A DNA stretch of 63,680 nucleotides from an uncultured Clostridia bacterium (GTDB lineage Bacteria > Bacillota > Clostridia > Oscillospirales > CAG-272): assembly GCA_944393415.1 (NCBI GenBank), contig CALYAD010000006.1, positions 1 to 63,680 of the forward strand, read 5' to 3'. The notes below the pieces were generated by a model. It had not been told where the DNA came from, did no database searches, and was given only the letters and a program-made list of their open reading frames with translations. A program made the position numbers and the translations under genes. Positions 35,023-44,806 of the stretch are shown here, piece by piece. The first letter of the stretch is position 1, and each line of letters opens with the position of its first letter.

Positions 35023-35685
35023 ATGAGTGAATATATGACCTCTTTGCTCTCCCTTGAGCATACCATGGCGGCCGAACTGTTTTCCAATAAGGTATATCCT
35101 CATGAGGCTTTGTCGGAGCTTAAGGAATATATATATGAAGCCGGAAAAAGACTTCGGCAGGATTTGTTTTACAATCCGGAACCGGGTATATGGATAGCTA
35201 AAAGCGCGTCGGTGGCGGACAGCGCCTGCGTAAGCGGTCCGTGTATAATAGACGAGGAGGCAGAGCTGAGGCACTGCGCGTTTATCAGAGGCTCCGTTAT
35301 AATCGGACGCGGAGCAGTGGTCGGAAACAGCACAGAACTCAAGAATTCGATCCTTTTTGATGGGGTGCAGGTTCCTCATTATAATTATATAGGCGATTCT
35401 GTCCTCGGCTACAAGGCTCATATGGGAGCGGGAGCTATTACCTCAAACGTTAAAAGCGACAAAAGCCTCGTATCTATTTCATACGGCGGCGAAAAATTCT
35501 GTTCAGGCTTAAAAAAGCTCGGAGCTATACTCGGAGATCAGGCTGAGATCGGATGCGGTTCTGTACTTAATCCCGGCGCTGTGATAGGAAGGTTTTCGAA
35601 TGTTTACCCGCTTTCTTCGGTTAGAGGATATGTCCCGGGGAATTCAATATACAAACGCGCCGGTGAAATAACAAATAAATATTAA
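35023..35685 (+). CDS. Left-handed beta-helix (hexapeptide repeat) protein, GlmU C-terminal-like
   Basis: 220 residues. The repeats run from about residue 60 to the end in the hexapeptide pattern (IAKSASVADSACVSGPC, IRGSVIIGRGAVVGNS, IGDSVLGYKAHMGAGA). A segment of the GlmU acetyltransferase type follows (VPHYNYIGDSVLG, AILGDQAEIGCGSVLNPGAVIG). It lacks a nucleotidyltransferase domain, so it is a lone acyltransferase- or pyrophosphorylase-like unit. It lies 68 bases before glmM and is followed by glmS, so a role in UDP-GlcNAc synthesis is likely. ATG at 35023 has an AAAGGA site nine bases upstream. Confidence 0.78.
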   Translation: MSEYMTSLLSLEHTMAAELFSNKVYPHEALSELKEYIYEAGKRLRQDLFYNPEPGIWIAKSASVADSACVSGPCIIDEEAELRHCAFIRGSVIIGRGAVVGNSTELKNSILFDGVQVPHYNYIGDSVLGYKAHMGAGAITSNVKSDKSLVSISYGGEKFCSGLKKLGAILGDQAEIGCGSVLNPGAVIGRFSNVYPLSSVRGYVPGNSIYKRAGEITNKY

Positions 35686-35753
35686 TCTTTTGGTATAAAT
35701 CACAATAATTATCTATTACGCCGAGAAGGCGATAGGAAAGGAACGATATAATT

Positions 35754-37094
35754 ATGGGAAGGCTTTTCGGAACGGACGGAGTCAGAGGAATAGCGAACGT
35801 TGAGCTTACATGCGAGCTCGCGATGGCGATAGGAAGGAGCGTAGCGGTAATACTCGGAAGAAAGAAAACGCCGAGAGTCATAGTCGGCTGTGATACGCGT
35901 ATATCGTCAGATATGCTGGCAAGCTCGATAATGGCGGGACTTTGCTCAATGGGCTCGGACGCGATATATCTGGGTGTGTCGGCAACGCCGGCGGTCGCGT
36001 ATCTTGTGAGGGAAATGAAGGCCGACGCCGGAATAATGATTTCCGCCTCTCACAATCCTTCGGAATACAACGGGATTAAAATTTTTTCCGGAGACGGCTT
36101 TAAGCTTCCTGACGCTCTTGAGGATCAGATAGAGACAATGATTTTGATGCCGGAAAAATATCTCACGAAACCGGAAAACGGCATAGGAAGGATAACGTAC
36201 TCTGAAGATAGCGCGGGAAAATATTCGGAATATCTTATTTCAACGGTATCGGAGAGATTCGACGGACTTAAGATAGGGATAGACTGCTCAAACGGAAGCG
36301 CGAGTCGGACGGCTCCCGGTATATTCAGTTCTCTCGGCGCGGATACATATGTGCTTTCCGCGAGTCCGGACGGTTACAATATTAACCGGGGATGCGGTTC
36401 AACGCACATTGAGGCTCTCAGCGCCTACGTTATTGAGCACGGTCTTGACGCCGGCTTCGCCTTCGACGGAGACGCAGACAGATGTCTGTGCGTTGACGAG
36501 AAGGGGAATATAGTTGATGGGGATTTTATTCTCGCCATCTGCGCGCTGGATATGAAAAAGCGCGGAGTTCTTAAAAACGACACGGTTGTAGGAACGGTTA
36601 TGACAAATTTCGGCTTTACAAAGTTCTGCCGGGAAAACGGTCTGAATTTTCTTCCGACAAAGGTCGGGGACAGATATGTTCTTGAAGAGATGCAGATAGG
36701 GGATTATAAGCTCGGAGGCGAGCAGTCGGGACATATTATATTCCGTGATTTTGCGACGACCGGAGACGGACAGCTTACAGCGCTCCAGGTGCTGTCTCTT
36801 ATAAAACGCGGAAATAAAACTCTTTCGGAGCTTGCGTCTGTTATGGAGCGATCTCCGCAGGAGCTGATAAACCTTAAGGTAAGCGCCGACAGCAAACTCA
36901 GATTTTATACCGATCCTGATATACAGATCGCGATTGCCGATGCCGAAAACGCTTTAGGAGACGACGGGCGTGTTATTGTAAGACCGTCGGGAACCGAGCC
37001 GCTTATAAGAATAATGACTGAGGGAAACGACTGTGAGCTTATATCCGAAACCGCGCATAAGCTTGCCTCAGTAATCGAAAAAGTTTTGATTTGA
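35754..37094 (+). CDS. glmM: Phosphoglucosamine mutase
   Basis: 446 residues. GlmM interconverts glucosamine-6-phosphate and glucosamine-1-phosphate through a phosphoserine. The active-site motif ISASHNPSEYNG is present with its Ser at about residue 99, the metal loop is DGDADR (in AFDGDADRCLC), and the substrate loop GGEQSGH and phosphate site RPSGTEP are intact. The length is normal. It stands 64 bases before glmS, with a hairpin CGCC-GAGAA-GGCG and AAAGGA just before its own ATG. Probably one operon with its neighbours. Confidence 0.97.
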   Translation: MGRLFGTDGVRGIANVELTCELAMAIGRSVAVILGRKKTPRVIVGCDTRISSDMLASSIMAGLCSMGSDAIYLGVSATPAVAYLVREMKADAGIMISASHNPSEYNGIKIFSGDGFKLPDALEDQIETMILMPEKYLTKPENGIGRITYSEDSAGKYSEYLISTVSERFDGLKIGIDCSNGSASRTAPGIFSSLGADTYVLSASPDGYNINRGCGSTHIEALSAYVIEHGLDAGFAFDGDADRCLCVDEKGNIVDGDFILAICALDMKKRGVLKNDTVVGTVMTNFGFTKFCRENGLNFLPTKVGDRYVLEEMQIGDYKLGGEQSGHIIFRDFATTGDGQLTALQVLSLIKRGNKTLSELASVMERSPQELINLKVSADSKLRFYTDPDIQIAIADAENALGDDGRVIVRPSGTEPLIRIMTEGNDCELISETAHKLASVIEKVLI

Positions 37095-37158
37095 TAATAT
37101 ATGATATTTATGATATAATATCAGATGATATTTGACATATTTTGGAGGTGCCGTGTAA

Positions 37159-38943
37159 ATGTGCGGAATAGTTGGGTATTCAGGAAAGGGAGATGCGTAT
37201 TTAAGCGTATATAAAGGGCTCTGCCGCCTTGAGTACAGGGGATATGACAGCGCCGGTATCGCTTATCCGGAAAAAGGGGATTTTGTTATCATAAAAGATA
37301 AAGGACGTGTCAGTAGTGTGCTCGATAGAGATTTTAAGTGTGGGTCCGGCACCGTGATAGGCCATACGCGATGGGCTACTCACGGTACGCCGTCGGCGGA
37401 AAACGCGCATCCTCACAGAGTCGGCTCGGTATGTATCGTTCATAACGGGATAATTGAAAATTATGCCTCTCTTCGGGAGATGCTGACAGAAAAAGGCTAT
37501 ACCTTTCTTTCGCAGACCGATACCGAGGTCGCCTGCGCGCTGATCTCAATGTATTACGACTTGTTACACGATCCGATTAAAGCTTTGGCTGTAGCGGCAA
37601 GGCTTTTTACGGGCTCATTCGCGTTATGTATAATTTTTAAGGAATATCCGGAGCGTATTTACGCGCTGCGCAAGGAAAGTCCGCTGCTTATCGTCCCCTC
37701 CGACGGTTTTACGGTCATCTGCTCGGATCTTACTGTGCCTGATTTCGATTTTGACAGCTATTATATACCCGAGAGCGGAGAAATAGCCGTGCTTGATAAC
37801 GGAAAGACGGAGTTTTATGATTTTTCCGGAAAAAATATTGAGAAAATGGCGGTATCGGGCAGCTTCAAGGGAGACGTTCACGTATCAGCGGGATATGGCA
37901 GCTATATGGAGAAGGAGATTTACCAGCAGCCGCAGGTGCTGTATAAGCTGTTCTCGGAGAGCGAGGAAAAATACGAAAAAATAAAGAAACTTTTTTACAA
38001 TGTAAATGCGGTACACATGATCGCATGCGGTACTGCGTATCACGCCGCTTTGACCGCTTCGGGCTTTTTTGAGCGGGTTTCCGGAATACCGGCCTATTGC
38101 CATCTTGCCTCTGAATTCCGCTACGGCGAATTTATTCCGGATGACAACGGTATGAACATAGTGATTTCTCAGTCGGGTGAGACTGCGGATACTATAGCCG
38201 CGATGCGTTATCTGCAAAAGAACGGACGCAAGGTAATAGGCGTTGTAAACGTTCCTTCCTCAACCGTGGACAGGGAAGCTGACCTCACGCTCCTGACGGA
38301 GGCGGGGCCGGAATTTGCCGTTGCCAGCACAAAAGCTTTTACCGCGCAGGTAGCGCTGCTGATGCGAGTGGCTTTCTTTATATCGCGGGATAGCAAAAAG
38401 CCCGGTCAATACCTTTCCACGCTTGTAAAAACAGTTAAAGACGCCGTCTTTAACGCGCTTGAGAATTCGGAATATATATATAACGTCGCTTCGGTTATGT
38501 CGAGGAACAGTGATTCGTTTTATATAGGCAGAAGAACGGATTACGCGCTTGCCTGTGAGGGCTCGCTCAAGCTTAAGGAGATAACCTATATACACAGCGA
38601 GGCTCTTGCCGCCGGTGAGCTGAAGCACGGTACGCTTTCTCTGATAAACGACGGTACTCCTGTGATCGCTATTATTACCGAGGAAACCGTTAAGGACAAG
38701 ACAGCGTCAAATCTTGAAGAGGTAATGGCAAGAGGCGGTGAGGTATTTTGCATAGCGAGGGAAAAGGATATGCCTGACTGCGTCAAGCCCGGAAACCGTG
38801 TAATACTTCCGGACATTCCGTTTCCGACTACGGTCTTTACCGCGTCCGCGGTACTGCAGCTGATAGCTCTGAAAAGCGCTGTCTTACTGGGACGCGACGT
38901 GGATAAACCGCGCAATCTGGCAAAAAGCGTTACCGTAGAGTAA
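37159..38943 (+). CDS. glmS: Glutamine-fructose-6-phosphate aminotransferase
   Basis: 594 residues. GlmS makes glucosamine-6-phosphate from fructose-6-phosphate and glutamine. The glutaminase half begins with MCGIVGYSG (Cys is the nucleophile after Met removal), followed by GHTRWATHG and HNGIIENY. The C-terminal half has two SIS isomerase domains (CGTAYHAAL, SQSGETADT, STKAFTAQ) and ends LAKSVTVE. The 64-base gap upstream is too short for a glmS ribozyme, and I see none. Two terminators follow. Confidence 0.97.
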   Translation: MCGIVGYSGKGDAYLSVYKGLCRLEYRGYDSAGIAYPEKGDFVIIKDKGRVSSVLDRDFKCGSGTVIGHTRWATHGTPSAENAHPHRVGSVCIVHNGIIENYASLREMLTEKGYTFLSQTDTEVACALISMYYDLLHDPIKALAVAARLFTGSFALCIIFKEYPERIYALRKESPLLIVPSDGFTVICSDLTVPDFDFDSYYIPESGEIAVLDNGKTEFYDFSGKNIEKMAVSGSFKGDVHVSAGYGSYMEKEIYQQPQVLYKLFSESEEKYEKIKKLFYNVNAVHMIACGTAYHAALTASGFFERVSGIPAYCHLASEFRYGEFIPDDNGMNIVISQSGETADTIAAMRYLQKNGRKVIGVVNVPSSTVDREADLTLLTEAGPEFAVASTKAFTAQVALLMRVAFFISRDSKKPGQYLSTLVKTVKDAVFNALENSEYIYNVASVMSRNSDSFYIGRRTDYALACEGSLKLKEITYIHSEALAAGELKHGTLSLINDGTPVIAIITEETVKDKTASNLEEVMARGGEVFCIAREKDMPDCVKPGNRVILPDIPFPTTVFTASAVLQLIALKSAVLLGRDVDKPRNLAKSVTVE

Positions 38944-39018
38944 AAAATGCTGAGACGGTTTTTGCGTGTTCAAAAAATTTATATTTAATATTTATGGAGA
39001 AAGTAAGTAATCTTAACG

Positions 39019-39052
39019 GGGCTGGATATTTAACCGATCCGGCCCATTTTTA
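39019..39052 (+). terminator. Terminator after glmS
   Basis: GGGC-GGAT type stem (39019-39028 with 39037-39046), then TTTTT. 75 bases past the glmS stop. Confidence 0.7.
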
Positions 39053-39058
39053 TATTGA

Positions 39059-39090
39059 AAAACTGACCAAGCTAAACTTAGTCAGTTTTT
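39059..39090. terminator. Bidirectional terminator between glmS and the GH2 gene
   Basis: AAAACTGAC (39059-39067) with GTCAGTTTTT (39081-39090). T runs on both strands, so it may end both the glm operon and the convergent GH2 transcript. Confidence 0.75.
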
Positions 39091-39219
39091 CGGATTACTG
39101 CCAGTAGGCAGAGTATATGAATTGAAACGCCGTATGCAGTACGGGGTGTGCGATGGTGTGAAGGTGAATTAAAATCTCACACGCTCTATTATTGACAAAA
39201 ATAATCAAATATATGCTGA

Positions 39220-40920
39220 TTATTGCTCGATGGCGGCCTTTTGACTGTTTATGGCTTTTATTATTTCAGGTTCGAATTTGAACTTGCGGTCGTAAGTCAT
39301 AAGCCCGTTCTGCTCCTGTTCAACGTCATAAAGCTGTGTGTAACAAAACGCCATTATATCTTCGTTAAACAGCATCGCCTCCGTAAGTTTTTTGTATCGG
39401 TCAAGAAATTCTTCCTTGGTTTCCGGACCCTTACCGTATCCCCAGCCGTCGGAATCCGACCATCTTATGCCGCCGTATTCGCTCATAAATACAGGCTCCC
39501 CGTTAGGCTTTTGAGCGCTTTCGCCTTCAGAGCGGTATATCTGATCACGGATTATGCCGGATTTTATATCGGTATAACATGACGCGAATTTTTCGGGATC
39601 CTGTTCGTAATCGTGGACGTCGAATATGTCTGTTATGGTATGATAGTTTCCGCTTGTGTCTATTACGGGGCGTGTCGGGTCGGCGGCTTTGGTGGCGAGA
39701 TAAACCAGCTTTACAACAGAGTTGTGGCGATAGTTCCAGGTCTCATTAAAAGGACACCAGCCGATGATCGAGGGGTGAGAGGCGTCGCGTTCAAGCTCCT
39801 CGAGCCATTCCGGCAGCATGCAGTCTATGTAATCGCAGCTGTCAAGCGCAAGACCCCAGTTAGGATATTCGCCCCAAGTCAGATAACCTAATCTGTCGGC
39901 CCAGTAAAGAAAGCGCGGCTCGAAAATTTTTTCATGAAGACGGGCGCCGTTAAAGCCAAGCTGCATGGAATAAACAATATCGTTTTTTAAAGCTTCGTCC
40001 GACGGTGCGGTATATATTCCGTCAGGATAAAAGCCCTGATCAAGCACCCAGCGTCCATAAACCGTCTCACCGTTGAGCAGAAAAGCCTTTTTGGTCAGAC
40101 CTACCTCACGCAGACCGAAATATGAGCACACAGCGTCAAGTACGGTGTCTCCGTCGCACAGTGTTATCTCGGTGTCATAAAGCCTGCCGTCGCCGACGCT
40201 CCAGAGCTGCTTTTCTGACAATGGGATCGTAACAGTAATATAACCGCTTATGCACTCGGCTACGGCGGAACCGGTATGTCTTCCTTCGTATGAAGTTTTT
40301 ATATTAAGCGTTTTCCCGGAGAAGCTTCCGCTCAGCTTGACGCAGACAGAAACCGCGGGAGAAGAAATATCCGATACATAATTGACGTTTTTTATGAAGC
40401 TGTCGGCAACCGGCTCCAGCCATACCGTCTGCCATATCCCCGTTGTTCTGGTGTAGTAACAGCCATGGGACTCGGGCTTTTCAGATTGCTTGCCGGTAGG
40501 CTGTCTGTTTGAGCGGGTATCGTCCTTTACAAAAACCGTTACAACGTTTTCTCCCGCTTTAAGCGCATCTGTAATATCAAAGCTGAATGGAGTATAACCG
40601 CCGGAGTGAGAACCTATATATGTGTTGTTTACAGTGACGGAGGCCTGATAATCGACAGCGCCGAAATGCAGTATTACGCGCTTGCCCTCCCATTCGGTTG
40701 GAATAACGAAGGCTCTGCGATAGCGTACAGCCGTCATGAAATCGGTATTGGCGATGCCGGAAAGCTTGCTTTCAGGGCAAAAGGGGACAGTGATCTTCAG
40801 CGGAAAATCCGCGTTAAGGTCATGACTGTCGTCTATTGCGAACTCCCATTCTCCGTTTAAGCAAAGCCAGTCTTTACGGATAAGCTGAGGACGCGGGTAT
40901 TCGTTTCTTGGAACGGACAT
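39220..40920 (-). CDS. Glycoside hydrolase family 2 (beta-galactosidase/glucuronidase-like)
   Basis: 566 residues, a short form of GH2. Domain order: sugar-binding domain (about 1-180), immunoglobulin-like domain (about 185-280), TIM barrel (about 285-560). The acid/base Glu lies in CPFNETWNYR, and the nucleophile Glu in MSEYGGIRW. Which beta-glycoside it cuts cannot be told. No signal peptide is present, so it probably acts in the cytoplasm. The AAAGGT site lies about ten bases before the ATG. Divergent from an AraC-type regulator. Confidence 0.87.
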   Translation of the reverse strand: MSVPRNEYPRPQLIRKDWLCLNGEWEFAIDDSHDLNADFPLKITVPFCPESKLSGIANTDFMTAVRYRRAFVIPTEWEGKRVILHFGAVDYQASVTVNNTYIGSHSGGYTPFSFDITDALKAGENVVTVFVKDDTRSNRQPTGKQSEKPESHGCYYTRTTGIWQTVWLEPVADSFIKNVNYVSDISSPAVSVCVKLSGSFSGKTLNIKTSYEGRHTGSAVAECISGYITVTIPLSEKQLWSVGDGRLYDTEITLCDGDTVLDAVCSYFGLREVGLTKKAFLLNGETVYGRWVLDQGFYPDGIYTAPSDEALKNDIVYSMQLGFNGARLHEKIFEPRFLYWADRLGYLTWGEYPNWGLALDSCDYIDCMLPEWLEELERDASHPSIIGWCPFNETWNYRHNSVVKLVYLATKAADPTRPVIDTSGNYHTITDIFDVHDYEQDPEKFASCYTDIKSGIIRDQIYRSEGESAQKPNGEPVFMSEYGGIRWSDSDGWGYGKGPETKEEFLDRYKKLTEAMLFNEDIMAFCYTQLYDVEQEQNGLMTYDRKFKFEPEIIKAINSQKAAIEQ

Positions 40921-41010
40921 TGTTGTAACCTAACCTTTCTTGAAAAATTCTTTCTGACTGATTTTAGCACTTTTTATTGGTGTTTGTAAATGATATTTGC
41001 TATTTTAATA

Positions 41011-41039
41011 TTGACATTTTCTACGACGGCATGTATAAT
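41011..41039 (+). promoter_or_regulatory. Consensus promoter of the AraC-type regulator
   Basis: -35 TTGACA (41011-41016), 17-base spacer, -10 TATAAT (41034-41039); 39 bases to the ATG. The divergent GH2 promoter (TTTACA, 18 bases, TAAAAT on the minus strand) would overlap this region. Confidence 0.8.
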
Positions 41040-41078
41040 ATTCAACAGAAAGCATAAGCGGAAAGGGAGGAAGCGGCA

Positions 41079-41840
41079 ATGGTGGAGGTAAGCCTCGCCA
41101 GGGCAATGTGGAAAGAGCCGAAGGGGTTTTCATTAAGGCAAAACGGAAGAGGAGAGTATGTTTTTCTGCATTTCAGAAGTCCGGCGATTATAGAAGGAGA
41201 AAAATATGAAAAAGGGACTTTTGTATTATATGGTAAAAACGATTGGAGGAGCTTTTCCTCTCCGGACTGCGGGCTGCTGCACGATTGGTTTCACGCAATC
41301 GGAGATGTGGAGGCAGAGGCGGAACTTTTTGGGGTAGAGCTGAACAAACCGTGCACTCTTCCGTACAGTGATTTTATTTCTGAAATAATAACGGAGATAG
41401 AGCTTGAGGCGCTTCAGAAGCGCATAGGGTGGAGAGAGCTCGTATGCGCCAAGGTACGGGAGCTGTTTGTACGTATAAAGCGCGCTGAGACGGAAAAGGC
41501 GTCCGCATCTGAGGAAAGAGCGTACAGAGAGGAGTTTCTGAAGCTCAGAGGCGAGGTAATGATGCGGTATAACGAGGAGTGGAGCGTGGAAAGGATGGCG
41601 GAAAGGGTATCACTCAGCGTATCAAGATTCTATCAGCTTTACCGCGAGATCTTTGGTATAGCCCCTCAGAAGGATCTGCAAAGCACCCGGGTCGAACACG
41701 CTAAACAGCTGCTTTTACAGGGACAGCACAGCGTAGGAGAGATAGCGGAGCTTACAGGGTATAACAGTATTTATCATTTTATAAGACAGTTCAAGCTTAT
41801 TTGCGGAGTAACTCCCGGAAAATATAATGCCCGGCAATGA
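41079..41840 (+). CDS. AraC-family transcription regulator
   Basis: 253 residues. Residues about 1-130 are a cupin-like sensor (EGEKYEKGTFVLYGKNDWRSF, then HDWFHAIGD); about 150-253 are the AraC double helix-turn-helix (SVERMAERVSLSVSRFYQLYREIFG, SVGEIAELTGYNSIYHFIRQFK, and VTPGKY). ATG at 41079 follows GGGAGG by eight bases. Position suggests control of the divergent GH2 gene by a sugar ligand. Confidence 0.88.
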   Translation: MVEVSLARAMWKEPKGFSLRQNGRGEYVFLHFRSPAIIEGEKYEKGTFVLYGKNDWRSFSSPDCGLLHDWFHAIGDVEAEAELFGVELNKPCTLPYSDFISEIITEIELEALQKRIGWRELVCAKVRELFVRIKRAETEKASASEERAYREEFLKLRGEVMMRYNEEWSVERMAERVSLSVSRFYQLYREIFGIAPQKDLQSTRVEHAKQLLLQGQHSVGEIAELTGYNSIYHFIRQFKLICGVTPGKYNARQ

Positions 41841-41872
41841 AAAAACTTTTTTTACAGAAACCATTTTTTCTC

Positions 41873-41925
41873 AGGAACCCTTTTTGAAAAAAGTGTTCCT
41901 GAAACCTCCCAAAAACTTTTCTGGA
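41873..41925. repeat. Copy 1 of a short dispersed 'cctcccaaaaactt' repeat
   Basis: GGAACCC-TTTTTGAAAAAAGT-GTTCC followed by TGAAACCTCCCAAAAACTTTTC. The last part recurs as TGAGACCTCCCAAAAACTTCTC at 51653-51674. Non-coding; of unknown role. Confidence 0.5.
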
Positions 41926-42098
41926 AGGAATATGTAATAGGATTTTTACAAAAAGCCGGAGGCGGAAATGAAACATGCCTGCTGAGACCAGAGAGATACA
42001 CCTTTTTTCAGAGAAGTTTTAGGAAGATTTCTTACGGAAAAAATTGAAGCAGCCCCCGTATTTTGTATGGAGACTGCTCTAATTATTATATTATAGGA

Positions 42099-42347
42099 AG
42101 TTTCTTTGTGTAATTGCAATACAATAAATTACTCTAAAACAAATACAACAGAAGTAAACCTGTAAGAGAAGTTTCTTTGCGTAATTGCAATACAATAAAT
42201 TACTCTGAAACAAATACAACAGAAGTAAACCTGTAAGAGAAGTTTCTTTGTGTAATTGCAATACAATAAATTACTCTAAAACAAATATAACAGAAGTAAA
42301 CCTGTAAGAGAAGTTTCTTTGCCTACTTTCTTTTCAAAGAAAGTAGG
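42099..42347. repeat. Threefold 71-bp tandem repeat and hairpin
   Basis: The 507-base gap between the AraC gene and the ABC exporter. GAAGTTTCTTTG...CCTGTAAGA repeats with an exact 71-base period (TTTCTTTG at 42101, 42172, 42243 and 42314): three full units and a partial fourth, with only a few base differences. The last one leads into a perfect 12-base hairpin (42322-42333 with 42336-42347) that begins right after the stop codon of the exporter gene. No coding frame; the rest of the gap (41926-42098) shows nothing recognisable. Confidence 0.85.
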
Positions 42348-44579
42348 TCAGTCGTCAAGGGAGCGACCGTCCTCGGCGGCTCTTTTCTGCGCCATAACAA
42401 GCTTAAAGTAATAACCGCGTTTATCAAGCAGCTGCTTGTGTGTGCCGAACTCAACAACGTTTCCGTGATCCAGAACAAGAATTTTGTCGGCGTTGCGAAG
42501 CGTTGACAACCGGTGCGCGATAGCGAAGGTGGTACGTCCGACGGCGAGACGGTTAATGGCGTCCTGAATCAGCTTTTCGGTCTCGGTATCAAGCGCGGCG
42601 GTGGCTTCGTCAAGGATAAGTATTTTAGGATTGTGTATCAGCGCGCGTGCTATAGCGACTCTCTGGCGTTCTCCGCCTGAGAGCGAAAAGCCCTTTTCGC
42701 CGACCATGGTATTGTAGCCTTCCGGCAGATTAACTATAAAATCGTGGGCGTTAGCTGCTTTAGCCGCGGCAATTACCTCGGCATTCGTGGCGTGGGGGTT
42801 GCTGTAACGTATATTGTCGCGAACGGAACCGGAAAACAGGTGTGTCTCCTGAAGAACAACGCCGATCTGAGTACGAAGAGAGTTTTGTGATATATCCTTG
42901 ATGTTTACTCCGTCTATCTCAATTGCTCCCGCGTTTACTTCATAGAGACGCATTATTAAATTGATAAGAGTCGTTTTTCCGCAGCCGGAATGGCCGACAA
43001 GTCCAACCATCTCACCGGCTTTTACACTCAGATTAATGTTTTTCAGTACAGGATCGTATGTTTCATATCCGAAGGTAACGTTTTTTATTTCAACATTTCC
43101 CTTTATCTCAATATTCTGAGGGAAATCAATGTCACGGACATCCGGCTCCTCCTCGAGTATCTCGAAAATTTTGGAGAGCGAGGTAAAGAAGTTTGAAATG
43201 TTACGGGGGATCTGGGTAATCTGCATCAGCGGCTCATAGATGATATTGGCGTAGCTGTTGAACTGGTTCAGCGTTCCGACGTCCATTGAGCCTCCGAATA
43301 GCATAAGATTTCCGTATAGAAGAATAAGGTAGCTTCCGAAACGGACGATATAACCGAGAATAGGAAACACAGTGTCGAAAAGCTTTCCGTTTTCCTCGTC
43401 GATAATCGCCTGGTCATTGGTGGTCTTCTCAAAATCGTCAATCGCCTTTTGCTCGTTACCGTAGCTCTTTACTACTCTGACTCCGTTCAGGACGTCTTGG
43501 AGCAGGTGGTTTGTGCGCTGACCGAGAAGCCAGGAATGCATATTTCTTCTCTGCATACTGCTTCTGAATTTTGCTATGGCAAATATGGCTATCGGCAAGG
43601 GAATGAAAACAAATAGGCACATAAGAGGGTTAAGCCATAGAAGCAAGCAAAGCGCAAGTATAAATGAGAACAGCTGACCGAAATAGGTGGGGAGGAGATT
43701 AGTCATAAAGTTCTGAACGACGCCGACATCATTGTTTATTCGTCCCATCAGATCTCCGGTTGTTTTAGCGGAAATACTGTTCATGGAAAGAGTTTCAATT
43801 TTTTCGAAAAGCAGCGCGCGCAGAGTGCGGACAAACCTGTTTCCTGAAATCGCGGATATTCGTCCCTGAAGGACGTTGATCGCGCGCTGAGCTATATCCA
43901 GCATCACTATAGCGGCGATAATAACACTGAAATGAAGCAGGTAATTGTCGGCTCTGCCGTCGTTGAGTATGTAATCGTTGATCGCGGTCCGCTGTACAAA
44001 AGGGAGCGAAAAGCGTATTATCATAGAGATAATAGCGGTAATCAGCGGTACCATCATCATAAAATGCAGACCGCGGGTCATATTCCAGAGTTTTTTGTAT
44101 ACATCCTTGTTGTTTCGGCAGAAGGGACATATCTTGGTGTGCAGAAGATACGGGCGTCCGCATTTCGGACAGTATCTTTCCGGCTCGCCTGATGTCAGCG
44201 GCTCAGGAGGCTCTGTTTTATTTGCCGCGGCGGCGGCAAGCGCCTCACAGCCTCTTGCCACAACGCTGTATCGAGGAAGGTTACGACCGGAGATAAATCT
44301 GCAAAGCAGCTCGGTGTTGCCGTTACGCTTGGCGTAAAACCCTACGCTTCCATACATTATCTCGTTGGTAAAGTCCGACATTCCAAGGTATGGATAACGA
44401 AACAAAAGCTTCCCGTTAAGCAGTTTATAAATGGCTTTATCGGTAAAGAGCATAAACCCTTTGACGAATTCGGTATCTTCGATATCGTACGGGAGGCAGT
44501 ACATCCGTTTTTCGTCTGTCTGAGCGGCGGCAAGAAACGCTTCCTCGTCCTTTTGGGGGAGATCGTACATTAATTTCAT
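42348..44579 (-). CDS. ABC exporter half-transporter with N-terminal zinc ribbon
   Basis: 743 residues. An N-terminal soluble domain (about 1-130) ends with a zinc ribbon (YCPKCG...CPFCRNN), followed by a six-helix transmembrane domain (about 165-460) and an ATPase domain. Walker A is GLVGHSGCGKTT (near 530), the signature is SLSGGERQRV, Walker B ILILDEATAALD, and the switch AHRLSTLRNAD. Both ATPase halves of the pair keep a Glu after Walker B. ATG at 44579 is chosen because AAAGGA is too close to the earlier ATG at 44591. It pairs with the gene at 45.5-47.8 kb; the DUF1854 protein lies between. Confidence 0.87.
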   Translation of the reverse strand: MKLMYDLPQKDEEAFLAAAQTDEKRMYCLPYDIEDTEFVKGFMLFTDKAIYKLLNGKLLFRYPYLGMSDFTNEIMYGSVGFYAKRNGNTELLCRFISGRNLPRYSVVARGCEALAAAAANKTEPPEPLTSGEPERYCPKCGRPYLLHTKICPFCRNNKDVYKKLWNMTRGLHFMMMVPLITAIISMIIRFSLPFVQRTAINDYILNDGRADNYLLHFSVIIAAIVMLDIAQRAINVLQGRISAISGNRFVRTLRALLFEKIETLSMNSISAKTTGDLMGRINNDVGVVQNFMTNLLPTYFGQLFSFILALCLLLWLNPLMCLFVFIPLPIAIFAIAKFRSSMQRRNMHSWLLGQRTNHLLQDVLNGVRVVKSYGNEQKAIDDFEKTTNDQAIIDEENGKLFDTVFPILGYIVRFGSYLILLYGNLMLFGGSMDVGTLNQFNSYANIIYEPLMQITQIPRNISNFFTSLSKIFEILEEEPDVRDIDFPQNIEIKGNVEIKNVTFGYETYDPVLKNINLSVKAGEMVGLVGHSGCGKTTLINLIMRLYEVNAGAIEIDGVNIKDISQNSLRTQIGVVLQETHLFSGSVRDNIRYSNPHATNAEVIAAAKAANAHDFIVNLPEGYNTMVGEKGFSLSGGERQRVAIARALIHNPKILILDEATAALDTETEKLIQDAINRLAVGRTTFAIAHRLSTLRNADKILVLDHGNVVEFGTHKQLLDKRGYYFKLVMAQKRAAEDGRSLDD

Positions 44580-44806
44580 ATTTGTGTCCATTCCTTTCTT
44601 CCTAATCGCGTTCCGAACAGATATCTTTATGCTTTGTTACGCTGCGGACTATATTCAGGTTTGTAAAAGCTTTTTCCTGAACTTTCAGAATTGTAATTGC
44701 AGGAAATAAGCCGGCGCAAGGCCAATCGCAGATATGACTGATCGCGTTTTACAGGAAGATTAACGCTTTTTCGCGCGTTGTTTCCGGATTTGTCCGGATG
44801 GGGGTA

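Noticed and set aside
37095..37158. glmS ribozyme/riboswitch before glmS
   Set aside because: Only 64 bases lie between glmM and glmS and no conserved ribozyme core is seen.
42099..42321. CRISPR array or attachment site repeats
   Set aside because: 71-base units are identical across their whole length, so there are no spacers, and no cas genes are in the window.
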